A stretch of 64,000 bases of DNA from Xanthobacteraceae bacterium (GCA_019750915.1 JAIENY010000009.1:1-64000); one strand, 5' to 3'. Numbered from the stretch's first letter, positions 38,883-47,303 are shown. Notes: generated by a model not told the origin, from the letters alone. Numbers and translations are program-made.

Positions 38883-39063
38883 AGAAATTAATCCCGTCCG
38901 AAGGCCCGTCCCATTGAGCGTGACGCCGGCTTCCAGATGGCCGGTTACCGTGACGGTATCCCACGAAGATGGCAACGCTTTGGGGCCTTACCATATCCGC
39001 CGCCAACGCGGCAGCGGAAGAGACCCAACGCGACCAGTCCCAGTAGCACGGCATTCTTCATTG
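38883..39063 (-). pseudogene. Broken gene for a small exported protein
   Basis: Minus-strand frames together give a signal peptide (MKNAVLLGLVALG) then AAALAADMVRPQSVAIFVG, then DTVTVTGHLEAGVTLNGTGL, each in a different frame. The 3' end runs into the arsH relic. It appears to be a small periplasmic protein gene broken by two frameshifts and truncated. Confidence 0.5.
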
Positions 39064-39128
39064 CAGCTCCGCCCACGGCAACGCTAGCCTCAACATTCGC
39101 TTTCACTGGAATGCTGCCACGAAAAGCA

Positions 39129-39518
39129 TCATATCCTTTGATGTGGCGAGCTGTGATGCAGAGCCCAGAGTTCGACAACGGCAATTGTTGCGACGATGAT
39201 TCCCACCACGAGATGAACCTGCATCGCCATGGCATCGTCGTGGAAGCTGAGAACCCAAGGGCAGACCGCCAACCACGCGCCGATAGTGAGGTTGATCCAT
39301 TCCTCCTGTTCGAAGAACATCGGAATCGAGACCGGCTTGAGGAGGTCGGCAATCGAAAAAATAGCGACGATGCCGATGGCGGCACCGGCCATCCAAGACG
39401 TATGCCATCCGAGCCGAGAGCTGAAGCCGAATATCCAGGGCGATAGAAACAGAAACCCGCCCAGGGCGAGATTGGCGACGTCTATAATAGCTTCGGTTTT
39501 CCAGCTTTGCTTGAGCAT
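39129..39518 (-). CDS. SPW-repeat membrane protein
   Basis: The 129-residue product has four membrane segments in two repeats. Each carries an SPW-type motif: LFLSPWIFGFSSRLGWHTSW in the first and LAVCPWVLSFHDDAMA in the second. Such proteins are widespread in Bradyrhizobium relatives, with unknown function. The ATG at 39518 follows GAGG; the GTG at 39545 is an alternative. It is flanked by relics and lies divergent from the promoter at 39729-39754. Confidence 0.78.
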   Translation of the reverse strand: MLKQSWKTEAIIDVANLALGGFLFLSPWIFGFSSRLGWHTSWMAGAAIGIVAIFSIADLLKPVSIPMFFEQEEWINLTIGAWLAVCPWVLSFHDDAMAMQVHLVVGIIVATIAVVELWALHHSSPHQRI

Positions 39519-40063
39519 AGCGACCTCGCTTTGTGAAGGCCACACGATGTAGTTACAATGACACTATAGCCCCTTTAACCTGGAATTTTCCAAGGATTTT
39601 CGGACCGGTCACGTTGGGCAGCGGGCGTCGCTGTTCGATGCGATCGTCGCCAGGGCCGGCCCCGCCCCGAAATCGCGGCGGCCAGACAGCCGTGGCCAGC
39701 AGAAATCCCGCTCTCGCCTTCATCTCGTGTAACCGGGCGGTCGCTTGACCCGAACTTATTTGAGAAGCGCATGCAAAGCGCAATGGAAAAGCGCAAGGAC
39801 CGCAACTGCCCTAACCCACGAGGGATGGCGATACCCGAGGAGCTGCGGTCGATTCATTGGTGCGCGCCGCACGCTTCTGTTTCACCGGCCGCCGGCAAAC
39901 TATCTGCAGCGCGAGAACGAGAAAATCGCGATCGCGCTCTAGCACAAAGGGGCCAACCGACGGCGGTCAAGCTGTCGACTGCAAACACTACGGGAGGTCG
40001 CATCGCCGGGGAAAATCCGCGACGGCGTGCGAATCATTGAGTATCGACGACGGAGGCAGATGG
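39519..40063. other. Gap with one SigF-type promoter
   Basis: Apart from the promoter at 39729-39754, no recognisable gene is present. A frame of 89 codons at 39771-40040 starts 17 bases after the promoter but has no family features. Confidence 0.45.
39729..39754 (+). promoter_or_regulatory. SigF-type promoter without the inverted repeat
   Basis: GTAACC at 39729 is followed by exactly 16 bases and CGAA. The upstream repeat is not conserved. It reads toward the methyltransferase-like gene at 40064, with a long leader. Confidence 0.6.
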
Positions 40064-40714
40064 ATGCATGCAAACATATTCTGGGGAGGCATAGCGATCT
40101 CGATCGTCGTCGTGTCATGGTTTTTCTATCGTCTTGTCGTGCCGAGCAACTGGCGTGAATGGAGCCGGGCGGGACTCGTGCAAGCATTCATCATTGCGTT
40201 TTATGCCGAGATGTATGGATTTCCCGTTACGATCTATCTACTGACGCGGATTTTCGGTCTGGACGTCGCCGGCAACTTTTGGGACGAGAATCTCTGGGTT
40301 TATCTAACCGGCGACTGGTGGGTGATGCCGGTTTCGATGGCGATTGGCTACACGGTTGTATTTTCGGGGATCACGCTGCTGATCGCAGGTTGGCGTGAGG
40401 TTTATCGAGCGACTGCAAAAAGACGGCTCGCCTCCGAGGGGCCTTACGCTTTTGTGCGCCATCCGCAATATAGCGGCATTTTCCTCGCCCTTTTTGGTGA
40501 AGGCGTCGTGCATTGGCCGACAATATTTTCACTTGCGGCCTTTCCTATCATCGTCATCGCCTACCAGCGTCTGGCTCGAAAGGAGGAGAGGCAGATGCTC
40601 ATACGGTTCGGCGATGAATATCAGAACTATCAAAAGCGCGTACCGATGTTCTTGCCGGATCGTTGCTGTTGGCGTGCAGCTCTTGGTGACCGGCCGTCTC
40701 GAGAGAAGCAATAG
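40064..40714 (+). CDS. Isoprenylcysteine/phospholipid methyltransferase-like membrane protein
   Basis: The 216-residue product has about five membrane segments and the family C-terminal signature: GPYAFVRHPQYSGIFLALFGE followed by RKEERQMLIRFGDEYQNYQKRVP. These His, Glu and Arg residues bind SAM in ICMT/PEMT-type enzymes. Bacterial members methylate lipids or unknown membrane substrates, and several occur in metal islands (compare NnrU/CzcN-like proteins). It may belong to the SigF regulon through the promoter at 39729-39754. The exact substrate is unknown. Confidence 0.82.
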   Translation: MHANIFWGGIAISIVVVSWFFYRLVVPSNWREWSRAGLVQAFIIAFYAEMYGFPVTIYLLTRIFGLDVAGNFWDENLWVYLTGDWWVMPVSMAIGYTVVFSGITLLIAGWREVYRATAKRRLASEGPYAFVRHPQYSGIFLALFGEGVVHWPTIFSLAAFPIIVIAYQRLARKEERQMLIRFGDEYQNYQKRVPMFLPDRCCWRAALGDRPSREKQ

Positions 40715-40968
40715 CAGGAGCGACGACAAAAAGAAATTTTAGCAGTGTATTTGGACATGCGATAGAGCGTCGCGCGCAAAATTGCGAAAGCTCTTTGCGG
40801 AATGGAGCAAGGGGACCGGAGGTCAAGGAAAGCGAAAGGGACTGGTCAATGACCGCCGCGGGCTCGTCGATGAGCATTCGATTACCTTGATCGACGCCGC
40901 CGCAGTAGAAAACTCAACGAAATAGCTAGCCCAGAACGAGCGTCCGCGCTTCCTGATGTCGCCGTTTT

Positions 40969-42207
40969 CTACCGTTCGTGAGAGAAGCCGATTCGGCCCA
41001 ACCAAGTCGGACGGTTGGTCGATGTTTCAGTATCATCGCTGTTGGCAGCATTACTCGCATCTTTTCCAGTGCGTCCCGCTAGGAAAAGCGGTCGTGGTAT
41101 ATCCAATGTTTTGGACCAAGACACAAAGTACGCAACTGCAGTCATCAGCGAAAGCCCAGCTACGCTGACGAGGATTTCTGTCCACACTGTGCGTGAGCCG
41201 GTCTCCAATATGAAATGGGCCAAAAATGATAGAAGAACTCCCGAACAAAAGACGTTTAATGATTGCTCACCGCATTTGATTAGAGGCTGAAGAATGCGAG
41301 ATTTCAAACCGCGCCAGTTCCTCGGCAGAAATCTTGTGACAAAGAGTGCAAAGAATACGAAGTGGACCACGCGGTAAGGGGCGAGATTGGTCTTGTCGTT
41401 AGGATTGAATGCGTCAAAAAGCCATTTTGGGAGTTCGTTTGCCAGATATGGGATATGAACTGTCATCGTCATCACAAGCGAAAACAGCAGATAGGCGGCT
41501 CCAACGTAACGAAGGGCTCGCGAATTGGTGAGGGGACGCAATCGGATTGCAGCTACGGTATACCACGCACCAAGGACAAACAGTAGTTGCCATGCAAAAG
41601 GATTAAAATACCACGCCCCCCGGGGGTAGGAGGATAAATTCCAGCCGAGATCTCGTGCAACGAAGTATATGCACAATGATCCTAGCATCGTAGCGTTGGG
41701 CAATCGCAACATAAGCCATAGAATTGGCGGCATACCTGCCAAAAGCACGATGTAAAGGGGGAGCACATCCATGTTGAGGGGTTTGAAACGGAGGAGCAAG
41801 CCCTGGGTAAGGACATCGAACGGGTTGTGCAGCAACCCGGCTATATTGAATTCATTTATGAGCTCGGGATTAGCGTAGCTTTGTGCGACATGGCCGATCA
41901 CGGCTACATACAACACAAACAAGAAAATGTGTGCAACGTAGAGCCGCCAGACGCGCCTCATCAACCAAGACGTTCCCGCAACAAAACCGCGCTGAATCAT
42001 GATGTTCGCGCAGACCAGAGATGTCATATAGCCTGACATAAATATGAAGAGTTCCGCTGCATCGCTGAAGCCATAGTTTCTGGTCGTGATCCACGCGACA
42101 ACGTTGTTTGGTATATGGTCAAGGAAGATCGCCCAGTTAGCAATGCCGCGGAAGAGATCAAGGCGAAGGTCGCGTCCGCTCATTGGAGGGGTGGCATTAA
42201 TGCGCAT
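40969..42207 (-). CDS. opgC: Second OpgC-domain membrane protein
   Basis: The 412-residue product matches the OpgC protein at 22978-24198 along its length: SGRDLRLDLFRGIANWAIFL, NNVVAWITTRNYGFSDAAEL, PRGAWYFNPFAWQLLF. GC is clearly lower than in the first copy, so it is not a recent duplicate but a separately acquired relative. A SigF-type promoter at 42484-42527 points toward it, with a leader of about 275 bases. Succinylation or another acylation of periplasmic glucan under metal stress is a reasonable hypothesis. Confidence 0.86.
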   Translation of the reverse strand: MRINATPPMSGRDLRLDLFRGIANWAIFLDHIPNNVVAWITTRNYGFSDAAELFIFMSGYMTSLVCANIMIQRGFVAGTSWLMRRVWRLYVAHIFLFVLYVAVIGHVAQSYANPELINEFNIAGLLHNPFDVLTQGLLLRFKPLNMDVLPLYIVLLAGMPPILWLMLRLPNATMLGSLCIYFVARDLGWNLSSYPRGAWYFNPFAWQLLFVLGAWYTVAAIRLRPLTNSRALRYVGAAYLLFSLVMTMTVHIPYLANELPKWLFDAFNPNDKTNLAPYRVVHFVFFALFVTRFLPRNWRGLKSRILQPLIKCGEQSLNVFCSGVLLSFLAHFILETGSRTVWTEILVSVAGLSLMTAVAYFVSWSKTLDIPRPLFLAGRTGKDASNAANSDDTETSTNRPTWLGRIGFSHER

Positions 42208-42483
42208 GCGTATCGTCTTTTATTTTCTAAACGCTTGCTTGACGCGGGTCTGTTTGCGATCGCAGGGATTTTCGAAGAAGCGGAACACGATTGGAAAACC
42301 CCGTACCGGGGATTGGGTACGTTGTGGGTGGATTGTTTGCGTCTCAGTCGATGTACGCGATGAGAATCGTTTTCGTGCGACGACCATGGCCCCCGAGTCC
42401 AGCGCTAACTTGTTCGCCTACATTTAAGGTCACCGCTCACAAGCGGTCTCGTGACGCCGGCTGTTAGCGTTCCTCACAATAAG

Positions 42484-42527
42484 TTCGGAGATATCGCTAT
42501 GTCGGTTACAGGTTCACGCTGACGTGA
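42484..42527 (-). promoter_or_regulatory. SigF-type promoter facing opgC
   Basis: On the minus strand the site reads TCACG-N4-CGTGA-N4-GTAACC-N16-CGAA, a perfect copy of the composite motif. Confidence 0.72.
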
Positions 42528-42675
42528 GAGGCTAGGCGCCGCTTCTCGCTATGGTGATCATAACCGCGGTTAAGTCTTGAGTGGCTTGCACGACAGCGTC
42601 TGCACGATGCGCATTAGGTGCTGTTCCACTGGCTGGTCCATTGGGCACTACAAACCCGGCCAATTCTTTTCAGTG

Positions 42676-42719
42676 TCACCTATCCGTGAACGTGTAACCT
42701 GTCCGGAGCGCTTTGCGAA
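42676..42719 (+). promoter_or_regulatory. SigF-type promoter facing a small membrane protein
   Basis: The site reads TCACC-N4-CGTGA-N4-GTAACC-N16-CGAA, one mismatch in the inverted repeat. It lies 144 bases before the ATG at 42863. Confidence 0.75.
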
Positions 42720-42862
42720 GTTATCATCAAGATCTCACTTCGTGGCGCGTCGACCGCGTGGCGGGACGCTGGTTTGTTGCGAATATGACAGTTCCTACCT
42801 TTCAATGACGGGAAGGTCACAGTTCTTTTTCGTATCTTGGCGTCACAGCATTAGGAGAGAAG

Positions 42863-43174
42863 ATGATGGGACCGAATGAAAAATCGACAGGTACACGGCC
42901 TGACTCTTCTGCGACTGTAAAGTGGGATAAATGGCTCGGTGGATGGGGCTGGATGGTGGTCTGCGTGCTCGTCATCGTCGGCGCCATTCTGGCTGTCAGC
43001 GGCGAGCTCGATGGCAAGCTGCCTGCTGGCGCCTTGTTACCCCTTTTGTTTGTACTGCCATGCGCGCTCATGATGTTTATGTGCATGAAGAACATGGGCG
43101 GCAATCAAAGCGGAGCGCACAGGTCAATTTCAAGAGCCGATGTACGCAAGAGGGACGTCGAAGATCAGCTGTGA
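42863..43174 (+). CDS. Small membrane protein, probable SigF target
   Basis: The 103-residue product has a hydrophilic N-terminus and two membrane segments (about residues 27-46 and 55-72), the second ending in LPCALMMFMCMKNMGGNQSG. The Cys and Met cluster at the membrane exit resembles the LPC-L-x-M-C element of the proteins at 35532 and 49238, so these may be distant relatives. AGGAGAGAAG precedes the start. It precedes a broken CusA gene. Function is unknown; copper binding is possible. Confidence 0.7.
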   Translation: MMGPNEKSTGTRPDSSATVKWDKWLGGWGWMVVCVLVIVGAILAVSGELDGKLPAGALLPLLFVLPCALMMFMCMKNMGGNQSGAHRSISRADVRKRDVEDQL

Positions 43175-43182
43175 TTACATCC

Positions 43183-43688
43183 ACGAGTTCCCACCGGGTC
43201 ATTACGTGGTCTGGAGCGGCGGCCAGTAGGAATATCTCGAGCGTGCCATCGCGCGCCTCGAGATCGTCGTACCGGTGACGCTGATCATCATCTTCCTCTT
43301 GCTCTTCCTCAATTTCCGCAAGCTCACGGAAACGCTCATCGTGGAGGTAAGGGAAGAACGTGTCCGGCAGGGCAGGCCGTTTACCCGGATGGACCTGCAC
43401 TAGGCCATCATGCGCGGAGCTGTGGAGCGCGTGCGGCCGAAGATGATGACGGTTGTTCCCATCATGGCGGGCCTGGTGCTGATCCTCTGGAGCACCGGCA
43501 CCGGCTCGGAGGTGGTGCAGCGTATCGCGGTGCCGATGATTGGCGGAATGATGTCGTCGACTATGCTCACCTTGGTGGTAATTCCGGCGATCTACGGTCT
43601 CATCAAGGTATGGCGGCTACCGACGAAGTATGCCTCAATCTCGGAGGACGGGATGGAATCCGTACTTCTTCGGGAGGCTGCCGAGTGA
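43183..43688 (+). pseudogene. Decayed cusA C-terminal part
   Basis: Frames in this stretch read PPGHYVVWSGGQ, then a stop, EYLERAIARLEIVVPVTLII, then, after a large internal deletion, [20 protein letters not shown] through to WRLPTKYA. This is the last third of a CusA-type pump with stops at 43228 and 43402, missing the stretch between the seventh and tenth helices. It is closest to the second relic at 58319-59442 and the intact cusA at 30209. Confidence 0.85.
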
Positions 43689-43697
43689 GCGGAGGAA

Positions 43698-43820
43698 ATG
43701 ATGATGCAGGATATGATGGGCGGCGGGATGATGTGGGGTATGGGTCTTTTCGGCGTTGTCGCACTCGTCGTGTTGGTGCTGATCGGCGCGGCCCTCGTAA
43801 AATACTTGTTCTTCAGATGA
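43698..43820 (+). CDS. Small Met-rich membrane peptide
   Basis: The 40-residue product begins with Met-rich sequence (MMMQDMMGGGMMWGMG) followed by one membrane helix and the tail ALVKYLFFR. GGAGGAA precedes the start. A clear paralogue at 59451-59588 (MMDGMMMPGMMWG...ALVKYLLSG) also follows a decayed cusA. The shared ending ALVKYL resembles SHOCT-like or cytochrome-maturation small proteins but may be an independent copper-related peptide. The Met pattern suggests Cu(I) contact at the membrane surface. Confidence 0.68.
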   Translation: MMMQDMMGGGMMWGMGLFGVVALVVLVLIGAALVKYLFFR

Positions 43821-43916
43821 GAAATCTTATCGCCTCATTGTGCCAACTCTGCCGTTTCGGTGTTCCATGCTGCCAGAAATTGTTTTCGGCATACTTTAGT
43901 GCGAGCATTCAATGTC

Positions 43917-44006
43917 ATGAAACGCTGGTCGATCCGACGGCTTGTAGCACTCACGGTGTTTGTCACCGTGGGCATGAGCGGCGCGCTCATTTCACAAAAA
44001 GTTTAG
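43917..44006 (+). CDS. Possible 29-residue leader or truncated exported protein
   Basis: The frame encodes a basic start (MKRWSIRRL), a hydrophobic core and a stop after ISQKV. It looks like a signal peptide without a mature part, so it is probably the remainder of a truncated gene. No strong ribosome-binding site is visible. Confidence 0.3.
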   Translation: MKRWSIRRLVALTVFVTVGMSGALISQKV

Positions 44007-44074
44007 AACCAACGGTCATCTGAGGTGGCGCACCTCTGGTAATCCATTGTGGAAACCGGTATCTCTAGAAGATC

Positions 44075-44422
44075 ATGACTGGTGTGTTTCGCCAATTTTC
44101 TGCCGTGGTTCTTATCCTCTCCTTGGTGTTGGGGACGGTGGGAGTTGGCGTGCGCGCCTCGTCGATGAATGGGAAGATGGCATCAATTGCCCTGAGCGAC
44201 ATGTCCGGGCAAGGCAGTTGCAATGGTTGCGCCGGAAGCAAAAGTGGCGTTCCAGTCAACCTCTGCTCCGTGTATTGCATTGGCGTGGCTGCGGTATTCC
44301 CCGAAGTAGCGACGATTGACGGTGTCGCTGGCGAAAGCCGTCAATATTTGACGCCGCGTCTTTTGGTCGGGCACGATGTGTCCCCCGATCCTTATCCCCC
44401 TCGATCTGTTGTCTTGAGCTAA
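44075..44422 (+). CDS. Small Cys-rich exported protein
   Basis: The 115-residue product has a signal peptide (residues 1-28) and a mature part with CNGCAGSKSGVPVNLCSVYC, four cysteines in a CxxC...CxxxC arrangement, a hydrophobic middle, and the C-terminal PDPYPPRSVVLS. A protein at 55409-55774 has a similar layout, with a Cys cluster and the tail PDPPPPRLIVIS. The two bracket the copper/redox cluster. Copper binding through the cysteines is plausible; the family is unknown to me (compare DUF2946). Confidence 0.65.
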   Translation: MTGVFRQFSAVVLILSLVLGTVGVGVRASSMNGKMASIALSDMSGQGSCNGCAGSKSGVPVNLCSVYCIGVAAVFPEVATIDGVAGESRQYLTPRLLVGHDVSPDPYPPRSVVLS

Positions 44423-44553
44423 TTTGCACCCATTGCGGGTGCAATTCGCAATGAGCATCGACGCGTTGTGGCGTGTCGTGTGTGTCTAATCGTGGCCTGC
44501 GTCTGGCTGAAAGGCTGCGGCACGATTCAAAGCGGCATCAAGGACGGATCTTC

Positions 44554-45963
44554 ATGCACTCGATTCGATGGCCTGGCATTGACCGGCGGTCGCTTTTCGT
44601 CGGCGGCGCAAGTTTGGCGGCAGCGGCTCTATTTCCGCGCGGCAGTCGTGGTGGTACTGCTGCGCCTGTTCGAGAATTTACGCTCGTAGCTGCGCCAAGC
44701 CGCGTATCGCTGGTTGGTCCGCCTCACCCTGATACGGCTGTCTGGTCCTACAACGCCAACATCCCTGGTTCGGAGATTCGAGTTCGCCAAGGCGAGCGCT
44801 TGCGAATCCTGGTTGAGAACCAATTATCTCAGGCAACGACAGTGCATTGGCATGGCGTGCGGGTGCCGAATGCAATGGATGGCGTGCCGTTTCTGACCCA
44901 GAAGCCGATCGCCCCCGGGGAGACATTTACCTACGAATTCGATGTTCCGGATGCTGGCACCTATTGGTACCACCCGCATCACCACAGTGCCGAGCAGGTT
45001 GGCCGAGGTTTGGCTGGAGCGTTGATCGTCGAGGAGAGCGAACCGCTTGTCGTGAATCGCGACCTTGTCTGGGTTCTTCGCGATTGGCGCTTGGCGCGTG
45101 ATGCGTCGATTGTCAACGACTTCGGTGATCGCATGGAAGTGACGATGGCCGGGCGCATTGGCAATGTTGTTACCATCAACGGCCATGTGCCCGAGAAAAT
45201 CTCCGTTCTCGCCGGAGAACGGCTGCGTTTGCGATTGATCAATGCCGCACCAGCGCGGATTTTCGGACTCGAGTTCAGGGATCTTCGGCCGTTGATTGTT
45301 GCGCTCGATGGGCAACCAGTCGAGCCGCGCGAGCCATCAGATAACCGCGTTGTATTGGGACCGGCGATGCGCGCCGACGTTCTGCTCGACATGAGCGGAA
45401 CGCCCGGCGCAACCGCGAGCGTGGTCGATACATTCTATCGTGATTTCTACAAGCTGGTCGAACTCGAATACGGCAAGGAGCCGCTGCTGCGAGCGCAGCC
45501 ACTCCATGCGCCCTCACGAATACGCTCCAACACCATGCCGGAGCCAGATATCGACAACGCCGAAAAGCACACCGCAGTCCTGGGGGGCGGGATGATGAGT
45601 GGCCGCGGCATGATGATGGGCATGAGCGGCAACGGCATGGGATGGTCGATTAATAACGTTGCTGGAACGAGTCACGATATGACGCCGATGATCACGTTGT
45701 CCCGTGGACGTTCCTGCGTCATCAGCATCCGCAATGAAACCGCCTGGTTTCATCCGATACACCTCCACGGGCATTCGTTCCGGGTAATTGCACGTAATGG
45801 CCGACCTACGCGCGACCGCGAATGGCTGGACACTGTGCTGGTTCCACCGCGAGAGACCGCCGACATTGCTTTCGTCGCCGACAATCCAGGCGACTGGATG
45901 TTCCACTGCCACATTCTCGACCATCAGGACGGCGGCATGACGACCGTCATCCGTGTAGCCTGA
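44554..45963 (+). CDS. Tat-exported multicopper oxidase (CueO/CopA-like)
   Basis: The 469-residue product has a Tat-type signal (GIDRRSLFVGGASLAAAA). It carries the four copper motifs: HWHGVRVPNAMDG at H98, WYHPHHHS, HPIHLHGHSF at H400 and HCHILDHQDGGM at H451. Three cupredoxin domains fit its length. A Met-rich insert (GGGMMSGRGMMMGMSGNGM) before the third domain resembles the Cu(I)-binding loop of CueO. The ATG at 44554 is preferred over 44473, which adds sequence in front of the signal. Cytochrome and DUF411 genes follow at once, so it may pass electrons to or from them. Confidence 0.9.
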   Translation: MHSIRWPGIDRRSLFVGGASLAAAALFPRGSRGGTAAPVREFTLVAAPSRVSLVGPPHPDTAVWSYNANIPGSEIRVRQGERLRILVENQLSQATTVHWHGVRVPNAMDGVPFLTQKPIAPGETFTYEFDVPDAGTYWYHPHHHSAEQVGRGLAGALIVEESEPLVVNRDLVWVLRDWRLARDASIVNDFGDRMEVTMAGRIGNVVTINGHVPEKISVLAGERLRLRLINAAPARIFGLEFRDLRPLIVALDGQPVEPREPSDNRVVLGPAMRADVLLDMSGTPGATASVVDTFYRDFYKLVELEYGKEPLLRAQPLHAPSRIRSNTMPEPDIDNAEKHTAVLGGGMMSGRGMMMGMSGNGMGWSINNVAGTSHDMTPMITLSRGRSCVISIRNETAWFHPIHLHGHSFRVIARNGRPTRDREWLDTVLVPPRETADIAFVADNPGDWMFHCHILDHQDGGMTTVIRVA

Positions 45964-45976
45964 GGGGAGCTATTCG

Positions 45977-46681
45977 ATGAAAATGAAAGCGTATCTCGTT
46001 TTCTGTACGGCACTTGTATTCTTCGCATCGCATATGGCTTACGCCGATGGCGATCCAAAGCGCGGTGCAAGGATCTATGGCGCCTGTGCGGCTTGCCACT
46101 CGCTCGAGCCCAATTTGCATCTGACCGGACCCAGCCTTGACGGGCTGTGGGGCAAGAAGGCCGCGTCGGTCACGGACTTTGTGAGATATTCCAGCGCGCT
46201 CAAGGAGCAGGGCTTTCTGTGGGATGAGACGTCGCTGAATGCCTGGCTTACCGATCCGAAGGCATTCGTGCCTGGCACTTACATGACCTTTCGCGGGATC
46301 AAGGACGGAAACGTGCGCAGCGATCTCATCGCCTTTCTCAAGATCGCTATGATACCTGGCGGCGCAAAGACCGTTGTCGCGCAGGGACTGATCGACGCTG
46401 AAACCGCACGCGGTCAGGCGCCAGAACCGCTAGCCGCCGCCCCTCCGGAACAACAGGTGACGGGCCTCCGGTTTTGCCACGAGACATTTTTCGTCGCGAC
46501 GGCGGACGGAAAACAGCGTCCGTTCTGGGAGATGAATCTGCGCCTAAAAATCGATTCCAGCGCGAACGGCCCAAAAGTGGGAAAGCCTGTGCTTGTGCAT
46601 GGCGGGATGCAGGGGGATCGCGCGTCGGTCGTATTTTCAAATCTGGATGAAATCGGAAGTTTGGTCGAGAAAAAATGTTGA
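45977..46681 (+). CDS. c-type cytochrome with an uncharacterised C-terminal domain
   Basis: The 234-residue product has a signal peptide ending in AYADG and a class I cytochrome c domain with CAACHSLEPN at about residue 36 and a Met ligand probably in TYMTFRGI. After a linker, the last 75 residues form a separate domain with LRFCHETFFVATADGKQ, FWEMNLRLKIDSSANGP and SLVEKKC. The same domain ends the cytochrome at 59585-60289 and forms the Tat-exported protein at 46860-47303. Its two cysteines bracket the domain. It follows the multicopper oxidase by 13 bases. Confidence 0.85.
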   Translation: MKMKAYLVFCTALVFFASHMAYADGDPKRGARIYGACAACHSLEPNLHLTGPSLDGLWGKKAASVTDFVRYSSALKEQGFLWDETSLNAWLTDPKAFVPGTYMTFRGIKDGNVRSDLIAFLKIAMIPGGAKTVVAQGLIDAETARGQAPEPLAAAPPEQQVTGLRFCHETFFVATADGKQRPFWEMNLRLKIDSSANGPKVGKPVLVHGGMQGDRASVVFSNLDEIGSLVEKKC

Positions 46682-46859
46682 ACGCACTACGCCAAGGGAG
46701 CGAGATCGCCGATGCTAGGACATGACTGCATTGCATTGGATCGATAAACGCTGACAGCGCTGGTCGACACGTGAAGAGCATCGCCTATGTCAAAGACAGA
46801 GAACGATCATTCGACATCCTCAACGAGGTCGCAATCGCGACTAGCAAAAGGGCAATATC

Positions 46860-47303
46860 ATGTCTGACATTGATTCATCTAAAGGTCGGCTGCTTCGCCG
46901 CCGCTCATTTCTTGCCACGGTTGCGAGCATTGCAGCGACCTTGACGTTGACCCGTCGTGGCTACAGTGACGAAGCGCTTGCCGCAAACATTGGAAGCGAT
47001 AAGTCACGTGTTTCTCGAGAGAACCTGAAGCCTACCGCCCGCGCTCCAGCGGCGGCGACCATGGATTTGAGAACGCTCGGCCCGGAACATCAGGTCGTCT
47101 CAATCAGTAAGCTCGGCGATACTTATCGCGTTGTTACGGCTTCCGGGAAAGTGGTCTCGTACTCGGAATTCGACCTGCATTTCAAGACCGATGCCAGCGA
47201 TCATGGACCAGCCGAACACACCCCGGTTTTGATGCCCACCAGTAGCGACCGGGCGTTCGTCGTGTTCGCCGCCCCGCGCGAAATCAGTTCTTTCATCGGT
47301 TGA
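46860..47303 (+). CDS. Tat-exported stand-alone version of the cytochrome C-terminal domain
   Basis: The 147-residue product starts with a Tat-like signal (LLRRRSFLATVAS). Its second half, VVSISKLGDTYRVVTASGKV followed by EFDLHFKTDASDHGP and AFVVFAAPREISSFIG, aligns with the C-terminal domain of the two multi-domain cytochromes in this window (YCRDTYRVATADGK, NLRFMTDSSNDGP, AVIFAAPNEIGRFI). The bracketing cysteines are absent here. It has no haem motif. It could be a partner of the cytochromes; function is unknown. Confidence 0.72.
   Translation: MSDIDSSKGRLLRRRSFLATVASIAATLTLTRRGYSDEALAANIGSDKSRVSRENLKPTARAPAAATMDLRTLGPEHQVVSISKLGDTYRVVTASGKVVSYSEFDLHFKTDASDHGPAEHTPVLMPTSSDRAFVVFAAPREISSFIG

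Larger units (their letters stand above)
42208..42862. other. Regulatory gap with two divergent SigF-type promoters
   Basis: No recognisable gene is present. The promoters at 42484-42527 (minus) and 42676-42719 (plus) lie back to back, about 150 bases apart, serving opgC and the small membrane protein. Confidence 0.5.

Noticed and set aside
39771-40040. Frame of 89 codons just after the SigF-type promoter at 39729
   Set aside because: The composition is polar and irregular with no recognisable motif and no clear ribosome-binding site; kept only as a possibility within the gap entry.
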